IMG/VR virus record: IMGVR_UViG_3300021197_000675
Location: 1-46,573 of that record
Reading direction: 5' to 3' (one strand)
Source: a virus
DNA: 46,573 bases
The stretch's first letter is position 1, and each line of letters opens with the position of its first letter. The notes beneath the pieces are model-generated. The model was given only the letters and a program-made list of their open reading frames with translations, was not told where the DNA came from and ran no database searches. Of this stretch, positions 25,089 through 32,947 are shown one piece after another. The translations under genes and the position numbers were made by a program.

Positions 25089-26854
25089 TTGACTCTCCGC
25101 AGTGCCTTTTTCTCACTAAGGCGCTCTTTAATTTTATTAAACGGGGCTTCCCAATCACCAAAGGATTCTTGCCTAAGTAGCTTCATTGTATCGTAGTAAG
25201 GACACGTATCGCCCTCTTGCGCGTACAGAAAGTAAGGCATGACAGGAATAACCGTCCAAGTCTCAACACCCATAGCAGCCGCTAAATGACTGACTGAAGT
25301 ACAAGAAGATATAACCAAATCACACGAAGCCGTAGCCTGTCGAGTGTCTTCCCAAGAATCGAGTGGAACCTGTTTAACCCAACGTGGGCAAGCTTCCGCA
25401 CCTTCATCGCGTTGTAAGGAAATAAAATCCGCATCGATATCTTTTAAGGCATTAAACATTAACTGGTAAGGGAATTTCTTTTGGTGCTCCTCTTCAAACG
25501 CCATCTGTCCTTGCCATCGCAGACCAATGCGCTTACGAAACCCTTTAATAGTTTTAGGCTTAGTAATGTACGGTTCGCCTGTTAAGTCTTCTAACTCAAA
25601 CCCAAGTGGCACAACGGCTGACATACCTTGCACATAAAAGTCGTGATAAACGCCCTGACAGCAATCGTGCTGGACAACCGCGCTTACGCCCTCTACATCG
25701 GTAAATAGTGTCACCAAAGAGCCAGAGCAAGCGACAATGACTTTACAGCCTCTAGCAGCAATGTGCTTGGCATAGCGTACTTGGTGTATCTGATCACCTA
25801 ATCCACCTTCTAAATTAAGCAAAACAACGCCTTTAGACTTCCCATCCCACGGCGGTGTGGGTGAGTTAGGGGGTGAATTACCAAAGACACCGACTATGCG
25901 ACCACGATCCATCAGTTGGTAGCCTTCCTGAATCTTGCCTTGACGCAGCACATACCACCCACGATTAAATGCCGCACGGTGATTGTTTGGTTCATCTTTT
26001 TCAATTTTCTGGGCTAACTGCCAACCCTCTGCAAAACTACCCATCCTAGAAGCACTTAGCTGAAGGTCTAAATCATGTAACTCAGGGGTGGTGCGTGGTT
26101 TGTCTAACCAAAACTCTGGCTGACAAAAAGTGCTGTAGTGATGCTTTAAAACGTCCCGTGGGTCTTCGCTATGCTGCTTCGCAAGCACTGGCTGAACATC
26201 GTGCATACCCGCATAGCCATGTACCTCTTCATCGTCTTCTTGGACACTTGTACCGTCAATAGCCTCAAAGTCGTAGTCAAAGTCCTCTAACCCCAAGAAG
26301 GCATGTATACGGTCAAGCTGTGCCTTTGGGTCTGCAATTAAATCTTCGTACTCAACGATACAAAAACATTCTGGGTCATATTCATAACCAGTTTGTAGTG
26401 TAATATATGCCGCTTTTAAATTATCTGCCAACGCGCCCGAATAGATAAAATCATCGAGATTATCGGGTTTAGCTACACGCACGAAAGAGGCCATACAGTC
26501 GGGTATAGAGCGCACAGTAGCAATAATTTTAGGTTTAGCTCCCACCACCTCAGTCATTGCTTGCATAACCTGTGGAATAGGCCAACCACGGCCCTTATCT
26601 ATTACAACAGGCGCATCAAACTCTTTATAAAACGCATCAATAGTTCCACGAACAGAATCGACCAGAATCTTGTGATTTTTTTCATCTGATCTAAGAAGAC
26701 CTGTTGAAGCCCACGTATTAACCATGCCGTCGATGGCAAACACAAGCCCAGATGTTGTGGACACATGAGTCTGTTTATTTTGGTTGAGTATTGCCGCCAG
26801 TACCGTAGAACCGGATCGGTGTACGCCTGACATAAAGTGTAATTGTTTTTGCAT
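25085..26854 (-). CDS. Sulfotransferase - TPR - glycosyltransferase fusion protein
   Basis: This 589-aa protein starts at ATG 26854, eight bases after the stop of the preceding RCC1 gene. A start 21 codons further upstream would overlap that gene by 55 bases. Residues 1-265 are a sulfotransferase domain: the PAPS 5'-phosphosulfate loop SGVHRSGSTVL (9-19) and a 3'-phosphate segment ATVRSIPDCMASF (112-124). Residues about 270-325 look like one or two TPR-type helices. Residues 340-540 resemble GT-B TPR-glycosyltransferases of the GT9 kind: GGLGDQIHQVRYAKH, then ATASCDLVISSCTSVSHLAA. It probably sulfates and glycosylates a surface structure, perhaps the RCC1 adhesins beside it or host envelope glycans. 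The domain fusion is seen; the substrate is unknown. Confidence 0.8.
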   Translation of the reverse strand: MQKQLHFMSGVHRSGSTVLAAILNQNKQTHVSTTSGLVFAIDGMVNTWASTGLLRSDEKNHKILVDSVRGTIDAFYKEFDAPVVIDKGRGWPIPQVMQAMTEVVGAKPKIIATVRSIPDCMASFVRVAKPDNLDDFIYSGALADNLKAAYITLQTGYEYDPECFCIVEYEDLIADPKAQLDRIHAFLGLEDFDYDFEAIDGTSVQEDDEEVHGYAGMHDVQPVLAKQHSEDPRDVLKHHYSTFCQPEFWLDKPRTTPELHDLDLQLSASRMGSFAEGWQLAQKIEKDEPNNHRAAFNRGWYVLRQGKIQEGYQLMDRGRIVGVFGNSPPNSPTPPWDGKSKGVVLLNLEGGLGDQIHQVRYAKHIAARGCKVIVACSGSLVTLFTDVEGVSAVVQHDCCQGVYHDFYVQGMSAVVPLGFELEDLTGEPYITKPKTIKGFRKRIGLRWQGQMAFEEEHQKKFPYQLMFNALKDIDADFISLQRDEGAEACPRWVKQVPLDSWEDTRQATASCDLVISSCTSVSHLAAAMGVETWTVIPVMPYFLYAQEGDTCPYYDTMKLLRQESFGDWEAPFNKIKERLSEKKALRRVK

Positions 26855-26862
26855 AGTATAAG

Positions 26863-28035
26863 TTATTCCTGAATGGCAAAACAGGAGTTTTGAGGAGCAC
26901 GAAATGTGGAAATCCAAGAAGTTAATGCACCTACTTGTATTGGACTATTTGTAATTTTTGTTGCCCCAGTACCTAGTCCTCCAAAGCTGCTGTAGCCACA
27001 ACTCCAAAGCTGCCCTGTTGTAGTTAAACCCGTAAAGAAGCCATTTCTAGCAACCGCATCTGACCATGTAGTTAAAGCGCCGACTTGTTTCGGACTGTTA
27101 TATACAGTGGTGTAGTTTCCGTGGCCTAGTTGCCCAACACTGTTTAACCCCCAAGTCCACAAAGTGCCGTCTGTTTTAACGGCAGAGCAAAAGTCTTTTC
27201 CAGCTGTTCCCTCTCTCACTACCCAGTTAGTCAACGCGCCGACTTGGACAGGGGAAGAGTAGGAAGTGGTATTACTCTGTCCTAACTGTCCACTATTATT
27301 AGCACCCCATGACCATAAAGTACCATCCGTCGCAGTGGCAATCGTAAACAAGCTTCCTGTACAAGCATCTTTCCAAGTGGTTAATGCCCCAACCTGTACC
27401 GGAGAAGAAGTATTGGTGGTATTACCTTGGCCTAGTTGACCTTGTGCATTTGCCCCCCAAGCCCATAGTGTGCCATTAGTTTGAGTCGCCACAACTGAGC
27501 CTGCATTCGCCCCAGAAACCGATACTGAGGCCCACGTAGTAAGTGCGCCTATCTGTACTGGGGAAGAAATAGTGGTGCTATTGTTGTGACCGAGTTGCCC
27601 GTTACTAGCACTACCCCACGACCACAGAGTACCGTCTGTTTTAAGTGCCACAGTACAGTCATAGCCTGTTGATACAGAAGACCACGTAGTAAGAGCGCCT
27701 ACCTGAACTGGAGAAGAATAGGTAGTAGTGCTGCCTAAGCCTAGTTGACCGCTACCGTTGCTTCCCCAAGCCCATAGTGTACCGTTTGCTTTTATACCTA
27801 GAGCAAAACCCCCATCAAAAGGGCCGTCCAAATCTGCCCAATTATCCCCCGCACCTAGTTGCACTGGAGAGGAGTAGCTAGTGGTGCTGCCTAAACCTAA
27901 TCTCCCATTAGAACCACGACCCCAAACCCACAAAAAAGTAAACGGCGCAGGCCACTTACTCGCAGCTTTAGCTTGCGCTTGTGCTTGGAGGTTCCACCTA
28001 CCTGAGTATTGGACACCTGATATTATAATTGGCAT
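26863..28035 (-). CDS. RCC1-repeat beta-propeller tail adhesin candidate (390 aa)
   Basis: Seven RCC1 repeats follow an N-terminal segment ([20 protein letters not shown]) that differs from those of the two paralogues. Blade ends vary more here ([36 protein letters not shown]). Several blades are almost identical to ones in the neighbouring genes, which is consistent with exchange between them. The gene is followed closely by the sulfotransferase/glycosyltransferase gene. It is probably a receptor-binding or accessory fibre protein. Confidence 0.8.
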   Translation of the reverse strand: MPIIISGVQYSGRWNLQAQAQAKAASKWPAPFTFLWVWGRGSNGRLGLGSTTSYSSPVQLGAGDNWADLDGPFDGGFALGIKANGTLWAWGSNGSGQLGLGSTTTYSSPVQVGALTTWSSVSTGYDCTVALKTDGTLWSWGSASNGQLGHNNSTTISSPVQIGALTTWASVSVSGANAGSVVATQTNGTLWAWGANAQGQLGQGNTTNTSSPVQVGALTTWKDACTGSLFTIATATDGTLWSWGANNSGQLGQSNTTSYSSPVQVGALTNWVVREGTAGKDFCSAVKTDGTLWTWGLNSVGQLGHGNYTTVYNSPKQVGALTTWSDAVARNGFFTGLTTTGQLWSCGYSSFGGLGTGATKITNSPIQVGALTSWISTFRAPQNSCFAIQE

Positions 28036-28044
28036 ATCAATTCC

Positions 28045-29181
28045 TTAAAATTGTAAAGCAAGCACACCATGACTTTGTGACATTTTAGGTAAAAAAGACC
28101 ACGCAGTAAGAGCACCAATTTGTACAGGGGAAGAATAATTAGTGGTATTGCCTACCCCTAATTGACCTTTGTGATTATATCCCCAAGACCAAAAAGCGCC
28201 GTCGGTTTTGATAGCGTAGGAAGTGTAAGGGCCACCAGCGATTTTATCCCATGTAGTCAATGCCCCTACCTGCACAGGGGAAGAATAATTAGTTGTATTG
28301 CCTTGTCCTAAACCACCGTAGTTGTTACCTCCCCAAGCATAAAGTTGACCAGCAGTATTGATCGCAAGTACATGATAAGCCCCTGAAGCTATTTTTAGCC
28401 ACGTAGTAAGAGCGCCGACTTGTACTGGGGAGGAAATTCCAACGGAAACAGTGCCTTGACCTAGTTGGCCTCGATCATTCTTACCGAACATCCAGATAGT
28501 GCCATCTGTTTTAATGGCTGCGGCCCAACCATAACCCGCAGTTATGTCTAGCCATGTAGTAAGAGCGCCAACCTGTACCGGAGAGGAATAATTAGTGGTA
28601 TTACCTAAACCTAGTCGGCCATTTTGTCCGTAGCCCCAACTCCAAAGAGTGCCGTCTGTTTTAATTGCATGACTAGCATAAAAGCCCCCAGCGATAGTGG
28701 CCCACGTAGTAAGAGCGCCAACTTGTGCTGGAGTATTGACTACTCCCGTAGTACCTTGACCAGTGGCTCCAAAAGCGTTTTGACCCCATGCCCATAGTGT
28801 GCCGTCTGTTTTAATGGCTAGGCCGTCGTTTCCACCCGCAGCAATTTGTGACCAGTTAGTGTAAACACCGACTTGTATGGGGGTCGAAAACACACTACCA
28901 GTAGTGCCGTTACCTAGTTGCCCAGCGGAGTTATTCCCCCAAGTCCAAAGCGTGTTGTTGTTTTTAATTGCTCCCGCCCAACCATAACCCCCTGAAGCTG
29001 TAAGCCACTCCGTAATACCCACTTGTACTGGAGAAGATCGGTCAACGGTATCACCCAAGCCTAGTTGACCTCTGTGATTATATCCCCAACTAAAAACATC
29101 ACTAGAACTCAAACTGGTCTGGGTCGCCAATGGATCAAACCCCGGCTTTACAATAAAACCTTTATCACTACCAATAGGCAT
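28045..29181 (-). CDS. RCC1-repeat beta-propeller tail adhesin candidate (378 aa)
   Basis: The first RCC1 gene to be transcribed, with ribosome site GGAG before ATG 29181. Seven repeats are visible, three sharing NTTNYSSPVQ[VI]GALT[TA]W. The first three repeats are more diverged ([35 protein letters not shown]). The N-terminal 30 residues (IGSDKGFIVKPGFDPL) may anchor the propeller. The gene lies ten bases from the small beta protein at 29192. The phage-tail role is inferred from the operon. Confidence 0.8.
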   Translation of the reverse strand: MPIGSDKGFIVKPGFDPLATQTSLSSSDVFSWGYNHRGQLGLGDTVDRSSPVQVGITEWLTASGGYGWAGAIKNNNTLWTWGNNSAGQLGNGTTGSVFSTPIQVGVYTNWSQIAAGGNDGLAIKTDGTLWAWGQNAFGATGQGTTGVVNTPAQVGALTTWATIAGGFYASHAIKTDGTLWSWGYGQNGRLGLGNTTNYSSPVQVGALTTWLDITAGYGWAAAIKTDGTIWMFGKNDRGQLGQGTVSVGISSPVQVGALTTWLKIASGAYHVLAINTAGQLYAWGGNNYGGLGQGNTTNYSSPVQVGALTTWDKIAGGPYTSYAIKTDGAFWSWGYNHKGQLGVGNTTNYSSPVQIGALTAWSFLPKMSQSHGVLALQF

Positions 29182-29191
29182 GAGCTACTCC

Positions 29192-29593
29192 TTACGAGCT
29201 AGAAATTTTCTCATAGCTTACGCTGTAGGTAATCTTGCTTGCTGTCCCACTGGTTACAGTGATGGAAGTGCCTTCCATTAAGTAAATAGCTGTAGTCTTA
29301 TCCACAGCAATCACTGACGCATCAGCAGGGACGCTAAGTGTAGAAATAATTGGGAAAGCTGTCCCACTAGAAGGAGCAGAGCCTTGAGCTACCGCGCCGT
29401 TAGTGTAGATACTTATCGTTGTGTTAACCGCACTTGTGCCATCAACATTAGCCGCCACAATCTGATTAATTTTATAGACCAAGCCACTGCTTGCTGCGTT
29501 AGGCAACAAAACTACCTCCGACGTTCCTGAAGGAGTTAGGTAGGTCGTCTCACCTAAAATACTCGTTACTGCTACTATATTGGGGTTTGCCAT
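29192..29593 (-). CDS. Small beta-sandwich virion protein (133 aa)
   Basis: Nearly all strands and Ser/Thr/Ala-rich loops: EVVLLPNAASSGLVYKINQI, NTTISIYTNGAV, ASVIAVDKTTAIYLMEGTS, KITYSVSYEKIS. The pattern matches small beta-sandwich proteins often found beside fibre genes in marine phages. No enzymatic motif. It could trimerise and decorate the tail or link the fibre to the RCC1 adhesins. Start ATG 29593 has a GGAG site. Confidence 0.6.
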   Translation of the reverse strand: MANPNIVAVTSILGETTYLTPSGTSEVVLLPNAASSGLVYKINQIVAANVDGTSAVNTTISIYTNGAVAQGSAPSSGTAFPIISTLSVPADASVIAVDKTTAIYLMEGTSITVTSGTASKITYSVSYEKISSS

Positions 29594-29605
29594 TATATTT
29601 CTCCG

Positions 29606-30394
29606 TTAGAATCCCATGACCATCGCAAGCGCGATTGAAGTTCCTGCTGATATTCCACTAGCGGCAGGGGCTGTTGACTGCCACGTAGAACCTGTAGATG
29701 TTAAAACATTACCTGATGTACTGGGCGCTACAACTTGTACGGCTGAAGTGCCATTACCCAAAACCACATTATTAGCAGTTATAGAAGTTGCACCCGTACC
29801 GCCGTTGGCGACAGGTAATGTACCTGTAACTTGTGATGTAAGGTTAATCGCGGATAACGCGCCCCCTAGCGTTAAGTTACCGGAGCTAGTGACGGTGCCG
29901 GAAAGACTGATCCCGTTGACTGTACCTGTACCACTTACGCTAGTTACGGTTCCATCACCCACATCAACTTGACCCAAGGCGTCTACCACAGCCGCCCCAG
30001 AACCCGCACCATCAAGATAAACAATCTTGGCTGCGCCAGTGGGGATAGTGACATTAGCACCAGAACCCTGTGAAACATTAATAGACTGACTTCCGCTAGT
30101 AGCGTTTTCTATCCACATAACGCGAGAAACGGTGTTTGGCCCAATTGTCAGGGTCCTAGTTGACGTTAAGGAAACGCCAGAAGTAACTTTTAAATACAAA
30201 GCACGGACCGGATCAGCTACGCCATCAGCTACCGTAGTAGTCACATCTCCGTCTGAGGAAAAAGATGCTTGTGTAGCGTACCCAAGCGCATCCCCTATTA
30301 ATTCTAGGTTAGTATTAGTGCTTGTACCCCATGTGCCACTCTCTGCGCCAGTGGCAATCTCTTTTAATCGTAAATTATTAACATACGTTGCCAT
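29606..30394 (-). CDS. Tail-fibre-like protein with GGTGATS repeat motif (262 aa)
   Basis: The N-terminus (TYVNNLRLKEIATGAESGTW, then GTSTNTNLELIGDAL) is a typical fibre or virion-attachment segment. The centre and end are Gly/Thr/Ser/Val-rich and include GTLPVANGGTGATSITANNV, the well-known phage tail-fibre signature LPVANGGTGA, then NVLTSTGSTWQST. The C-terminus (SIALAMVMGF) is short and hydrophobic. It probably forms a trimeric fibre shaft. It precedes the adhesin genes in transcription order. Confidence 0.8.
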   Translation of the reverse strand: MATYVNNLRLKEIATGAESGTWGTSTNTNLELIGDALGYATQASFSSDGDVTTTVADGVADPVRALYLKVTSGVSLTSTRTLTIGPNTVSRVMWIENATSGSQSINVSQGSGANVTIPTGAAKIVYLDGAGSGAAVVDALGQVDVGDGTVTSVSGTGTVNGISLSGTVTSSGNLTLGGALSAINLTSQVTGTLPVANGGTGATSITANNVVLGNGTSAVQVVAPSTSGNVLTSTGSTWQSTAPAASGISAGTSIALAMVMGF

Positions 30395-30406
30395 TTTAAA
30401 ACCTCT

Positions 30407-31096
30407 TTATGCTGCCATTGGAACCCAATTTGGTGTTTGTGACGGTTGTATCTCTATCCACATTGAAGTGCCGCCGACCGCCCCAGTTGCCTCCACTCCA
30501 GTTAAAATTGCCGTAATACTTGTGCTTTGCGTTACTGTACCTACACTACTTGTTGCGGATGTACCCGTTACATTAACAATAACCGGAAGACTAGCCGTTG
30601 CTGCCGTTAAAAGCCCTGTTGCAGATACCCCAGTAAGCGTAACATTGGATGTACCTGTTGTCGTTACCGAACCAATTGCTGTGGTAGCTTCTACACCAAC
30701 CACGTTAGCAGTGCCTTGCGCTATCGCAATAGCAGTACCTACTTCCCCTGTTGCTTGCGATCCTGCGTTAGAGTAACCCCATCCGGCATCACCCCAATCT
30801 CCAATTCCCCATCCCTCTAACGGAACGGTTACCGGTATGCTTCCTGTAGCTGACCCCGTTGCAGACGTAGCAGCTATTCCTGTTAAGGAAATCGTGACAT
30901 GCCGAACCACCGTAGCCGTAACACTACCCACAGCAGAAGTGGCTTCTACGCCGGTCACTGTTACAGTGGAGTCACCCGAAAGAGTCACCCCTCCTACTGC
31001 CGTAGTCGCTTGAACTCCTGCCGAGGTTTCTCCCCAAGAGTCATTACCCCAGCTATTTTGGCCCCATCCGTCTAACCGGATGGTTACGTCTGCCAT
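30407..31096 (-). CDS. Repeat-containing virion protein with WG motifs (229 aa)
   Basis: Two WG-rich segments (GWGQNSWGNDSWGE near residue 10 and GWGIGDWGDAGWG near 95) alternate with copies of a beta repeat of the form V-x-V-x-G-[VIA]-x-ATSA-x-G-x-V. About seven such units are visible (TGVEATSAVGSV, TGIAATSATGSA, VGVEATTAIGSV, TGTSATSSVGTV and others). The same unit appears once in the cupredoxin-domain protein at 32948-33655. This looks like a fibrous or surface-exposed virion protein. No family name is known to me. Confidence 0.6.
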   Translation of the reverse strand: MADVTIRLDGWGQNSWGNDSWGETSAGVQATTAVGGVTLSGDSTVTVTGVEATSAVGSVTATVVRHVTISLTGIAATSATGSATGSIPVTVPLEGWGIGDWGDAGWGYSNAGSQATGEVGTAIAIAQGTANVVGVEATTAIGSVTTTGTSNVTLTGVSATGLLTAATASLPVIVNVTGTSATSSVGTVTQSTSITAILTGVEATGAVGGTSMWIEIQPSQTPNWVPMAA

Positions 31097-31097
31097 C

Positions 31098-31529
31098 TTA
31101 GGCTATCCTAATCAACGCCGAAGTAGAGTTAAACGTAGGCATAACCACTGCAAAATCACCCGCACTTGACGATTTATCTGAACCAAAATCTAAAACAACC
31201 AAAGAAGGGTCGCCAGCAGCGGTGTCGTTGTAAATTAACGCTCCCCTTGCAGTTATCGTAGACGATCCCCAAGTCTGATCTCCAAACTCAGCAAAAGCTG
31301 TGGTTCCAGAGGCACTTGGGTTTACGTTAGTTAAATCTTTTCCCGGCGCAGCATAACCCGTTCCTGACACTTCGCCAGAAGCAGTATACGCGGTAGTGCT
31401 TGCGTTTAAAGTGGCGCTGTTCGTATACAAAGCCATTTTAAAGGTGTTGCCCCCGCTTTTTAAATTGTGTACTCCTTCCATAAGCTCTTGCTTAAAACTT
31501 GTACACATATAATTTCCACTAAAAGCCAT
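31098..31529 (-). CDS. Phage structural protein, beta-rich (143 aa)
   Basis: Beta strands with conserved-looking phage features: KQELMEGVHNLKSGGNTFKM at the N-terminus, ALYTNSATL, then TTAFAEFGDQTWGSSTI and a C-terminal VVMPTFNSTSALIRIA. Proteins of this type are common in head-tail modules of marine and environmental phages. It is encoded one base from the repeat-containing gene that follows it in transcription. The exact location in the virion is unknown. Confidence 0.6.
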   Translation of the reverse strand: MAFSGNYMCTSFKQELMEGVHNLKSGGNTFKMALYTNSATLNASTTAYTASGEVSGTGYAAPGKDLTNVNPSASGTTAFAEFGDQTWGSSTITARGALIYNDTAAGDPSLVVLDFGSDKSSSAGDFAVVMPTFNSTSALIRIA

Positions 31530-31530
31530 G

Positions 31531-31821
31531 TCATAATCTCCTAATCAGTTCGGCTAGTTTTGGTTCCCCAGCATCATTTAACGCATTATAAATCGTAGTT
31601 CTATCACTTTGAATCGCTTCTTTAATATATCCCGCAACAACCGTTTCAATATTGCTTTTAAACGCATGAGCTTGCTGTTGTAGCACAGGATTGGCTTGAT
31701 CGGAAATGCTGATAATTCTGTCCACACACCGAGAGGCTACCTCTTCAGGGGTAAATCCTCGGTTATTGGTAGTATGTACCATTACATTTCCAACAGACAT
31801 TGTTAAATCGTTGGTTATCAT
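31531..31821 (-). CDS. Small conserved-looking phage protein (96 aa)
   Basis: The N-terminal 30 residues are mixed (TNDLTMSVGNVMVHTTNNRG); the rest is helical (FTPEEVASRCVDRIISISDQ, NIETVVAGYIKEAIQSDRTT). It overlaps the adaptor-like gene by four bases. No metal, nucleotide or membrane motif. Small helical proteins at this position can be head-tail joining or chaperone factors, but that is conjecture. Confidence 0.55.
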   Translation of the reverse strand: MITNDLTMSVGNVMVHTTNNRGFTPEEVASRCVDRIISISDQANPVLQQQAHAFKSNIETVVAGYIKEAIQSDRTTIYNALNDAGEPKLAELIRRL

Positions 31822-32468
31822 GTTTTATCCCTTATCACCATTCCTGTTCTGTATTGATCGGTAACTTCTTTAGCTTCACCGAACTGTTTAAGCGCAACTA
31901 ACGATTCAGCGTAACGCTGTTCATACTCTTGCATTAAACTTGGATCACCCTTCATATAGACATACGCTTCTATTAAACAGCCGTACAAAAGAGTTAATTC
32001 TGCATTTTGGCTTAACCATGTTTCTCCGCTTCCTGCTCCGGCAGTAATACTCGCTGGCCGATAAAAATAATGAAGCTCTACACTATAGTTATCATTAGGC
32101 GTAGGGCCAATAATAAAAGAAGTAGCGTCAAAACTAGCGTAGTAACGCGGTTCCCCTGTAAGCGTCCTATCAGGATTAAAACTTTGAATAAAATTTACGC
32201 TTTTAAAATCACAGAATTTTTTGTCATTACTAGAGTCAGTAAAAGACAATGAAAACGGCGACAGAAAATCAGTGGGCATGATCAAGAACTCATCCGTCTG
32301 GGTCATGTTTCCAGTAGAGTTTTTACGGAACAACGTCAACTGAACCGTCTTTAAAATACGCTCCTCCGCAGAACGTATAAAGATAGGCAGATTAGTAACA
32401 AAAGACGTTTCCGTATTTTGAGTATAATCTTGTATCGCTGTCTTTAACTGATCGTATGTAAATGCCAT
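31818..32468 (-). CDS. Putative head-tail adaptor protein (216 aa)
   Basis: The N-terminus YDQLKTAIQDYTQNTETSF and FIRSAEERILKTVQL is helical, then a beta part with LIMPTDFLSPFSLSF and VELHYFYRPASI. A final helical region has TWLSQNAELTLLYGCLIEAY and YEQRYAESLVALKQFG. This order resembles small adaptor proteins that join portal to tail in short-tailed phages (SU10-type adaptor family). The gene lies in a cluster with a second adaptor-like gene at 33655, so two connector layers are possible. Confidence 0.6.
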   Translation of the reverse strand: MAFTYDQLKTAIQDYTQNTETSFVTNLPIFIRSAEERILKTVQLTLFRKNSTGNMTQTDEFLIMPTDFLSPFSLSFTDSSNDKKFCDFKSVNFIQSFNPDRTLTGEPRYYASFDATSFIIGPTPNDNYSVELHYFYRPASITAGAGSGETWLSQNAELTLLYGCLIEAYVYMKGDPSLMQEYEQRYAESLVALKQFGEAKEVTDQYRTGMVIRDKT

Positions 32469-32707
32469 TATCGGTGTCTTCTTGTCTTTTTAGCTATTTT
32501 TTTTGGTTGTGCGCTAAACTGTTTTCCTGCTTTAGTGTCTTTTCGTTTTTTACGAGTGGTAGCCGCGTATTCTTTGGCAGACAAAGATTTTATTGCCCCT
32601 TTAGGCAAATACCTTTCTCCTGTTTTTGCACTCGGTTTCCCTGACTTTGTACCCCATTTTTGTTTAGTCCATTTTTTTAAAGACTGTTGAGATTTTTTCA
32701 AAGCCAT
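32468..32707 (-). CDS. Very basic small protein (79 aa, DUF5872-like)
   Basis: Lys/Arg-rich from end to end: KSQQSLKKWTKQKWGTKSGK, then TGERYLPKGAIKSLSAKEYA and TTRKKRKDTKAGKQFS. The KWTKxKW and GERYLPKxAI pattern resembles the DUF5872 family of small proteins, which also occur in other large-virus genomes; the match is from memory. The high positive charge suggests DNA or RNA binding, perhaps packaged with the genome. It overlaps both neighbours by one base. Confidence 0.6.
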   Translation of the reverse strand: MALKKSQQSLKKWTKQKWGTKSGKPSAKTGERYLPKGAIKSLSAKEYAATTRKKRKDTKAGKQFSAQPKKIAKKTRRHR

Positions 32708-32943
32708 TAATTTCGATAGCCTCCACCTTTTGCTTTGTATTGCTTTGCCAACATCTGAGCCTTACGCGCCGACCATTGACCGGGGTTTCCCCCTTTTCCG
32801 CCTGATTTTATTCTATTAAACATTTGCTTACGCATAGAAGGCTTCGTGTAGTTACCCGCCTCATTTACTTTCGATTTTTTAGCCTCTCCGCCTTTATTCA
32901 TTCGTAAAGGACAAGCTGCGCCTAAATTTACTCTACTATTCAT
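32707..32943 (-). CDS. Basic small virion-module protein (78 aa) with MNKGG motif
   Basis: A longer frame reaches 33030, but it would overlap the cupredoxin gene by 83 bases. ATG 32943, five bases after that gene's stop, is the better start. The protein carries RMNKGGEAKKSKVNEAGNYT then GGNPGQWSARKAQMLAKQYK. This NPGxWSARKAQMLAKxYK pattern is familiar from small marine phage proteins of unknown function. The tail is GGGYRN. Basic and probably nucleic-acid associated. Confidence 0.6.
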   Translation of the reverse strand: MNSRVNLGAACPLRMNKGGEAKKSKVNEAGNYTKPSMRKQMFNRIKSGGKGGNPGQWSARKAQMLAKQYKAKGGGYRN

Positions 32944-32947
32944 GCTA

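Larger units (their letters stand above)
23868..29181. repeat. Block of 21 related RCC1-coding units in three genes
   Basis: Roughly 150-bp units recur across three genes, with shared DNA segments such as GTAGTAAGAGCGCC and ATAATTAGTGGTATT in many units. The repeats are interrupted by the sulfotransferase/glycosyltransferase gene. Such near-identical blocks favour homologous exchange, copy-number change and mis-assembly. They are coding and unevenly spaced, so this is not a CRISPR array. Confidence 0.8.

Noticed and set aside
23868-29181. Regular repeats that might suggest a CRISPR array
   Set aside because: Units are about 150 bp, in frame and encode RCC1 blades; no short identical repeat/unique spacer pattern exists.
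30132-30776. Long plus-strand open frame (214 codons) opposite the fibre-like genes
   Set aside because: It mirrors a repetitive Thr/Val/Ser-rich gene; the translation is a Val/Pro/Thr-rich shadow with no ribosome site, and it spans the gap between two good minus-strand genes.
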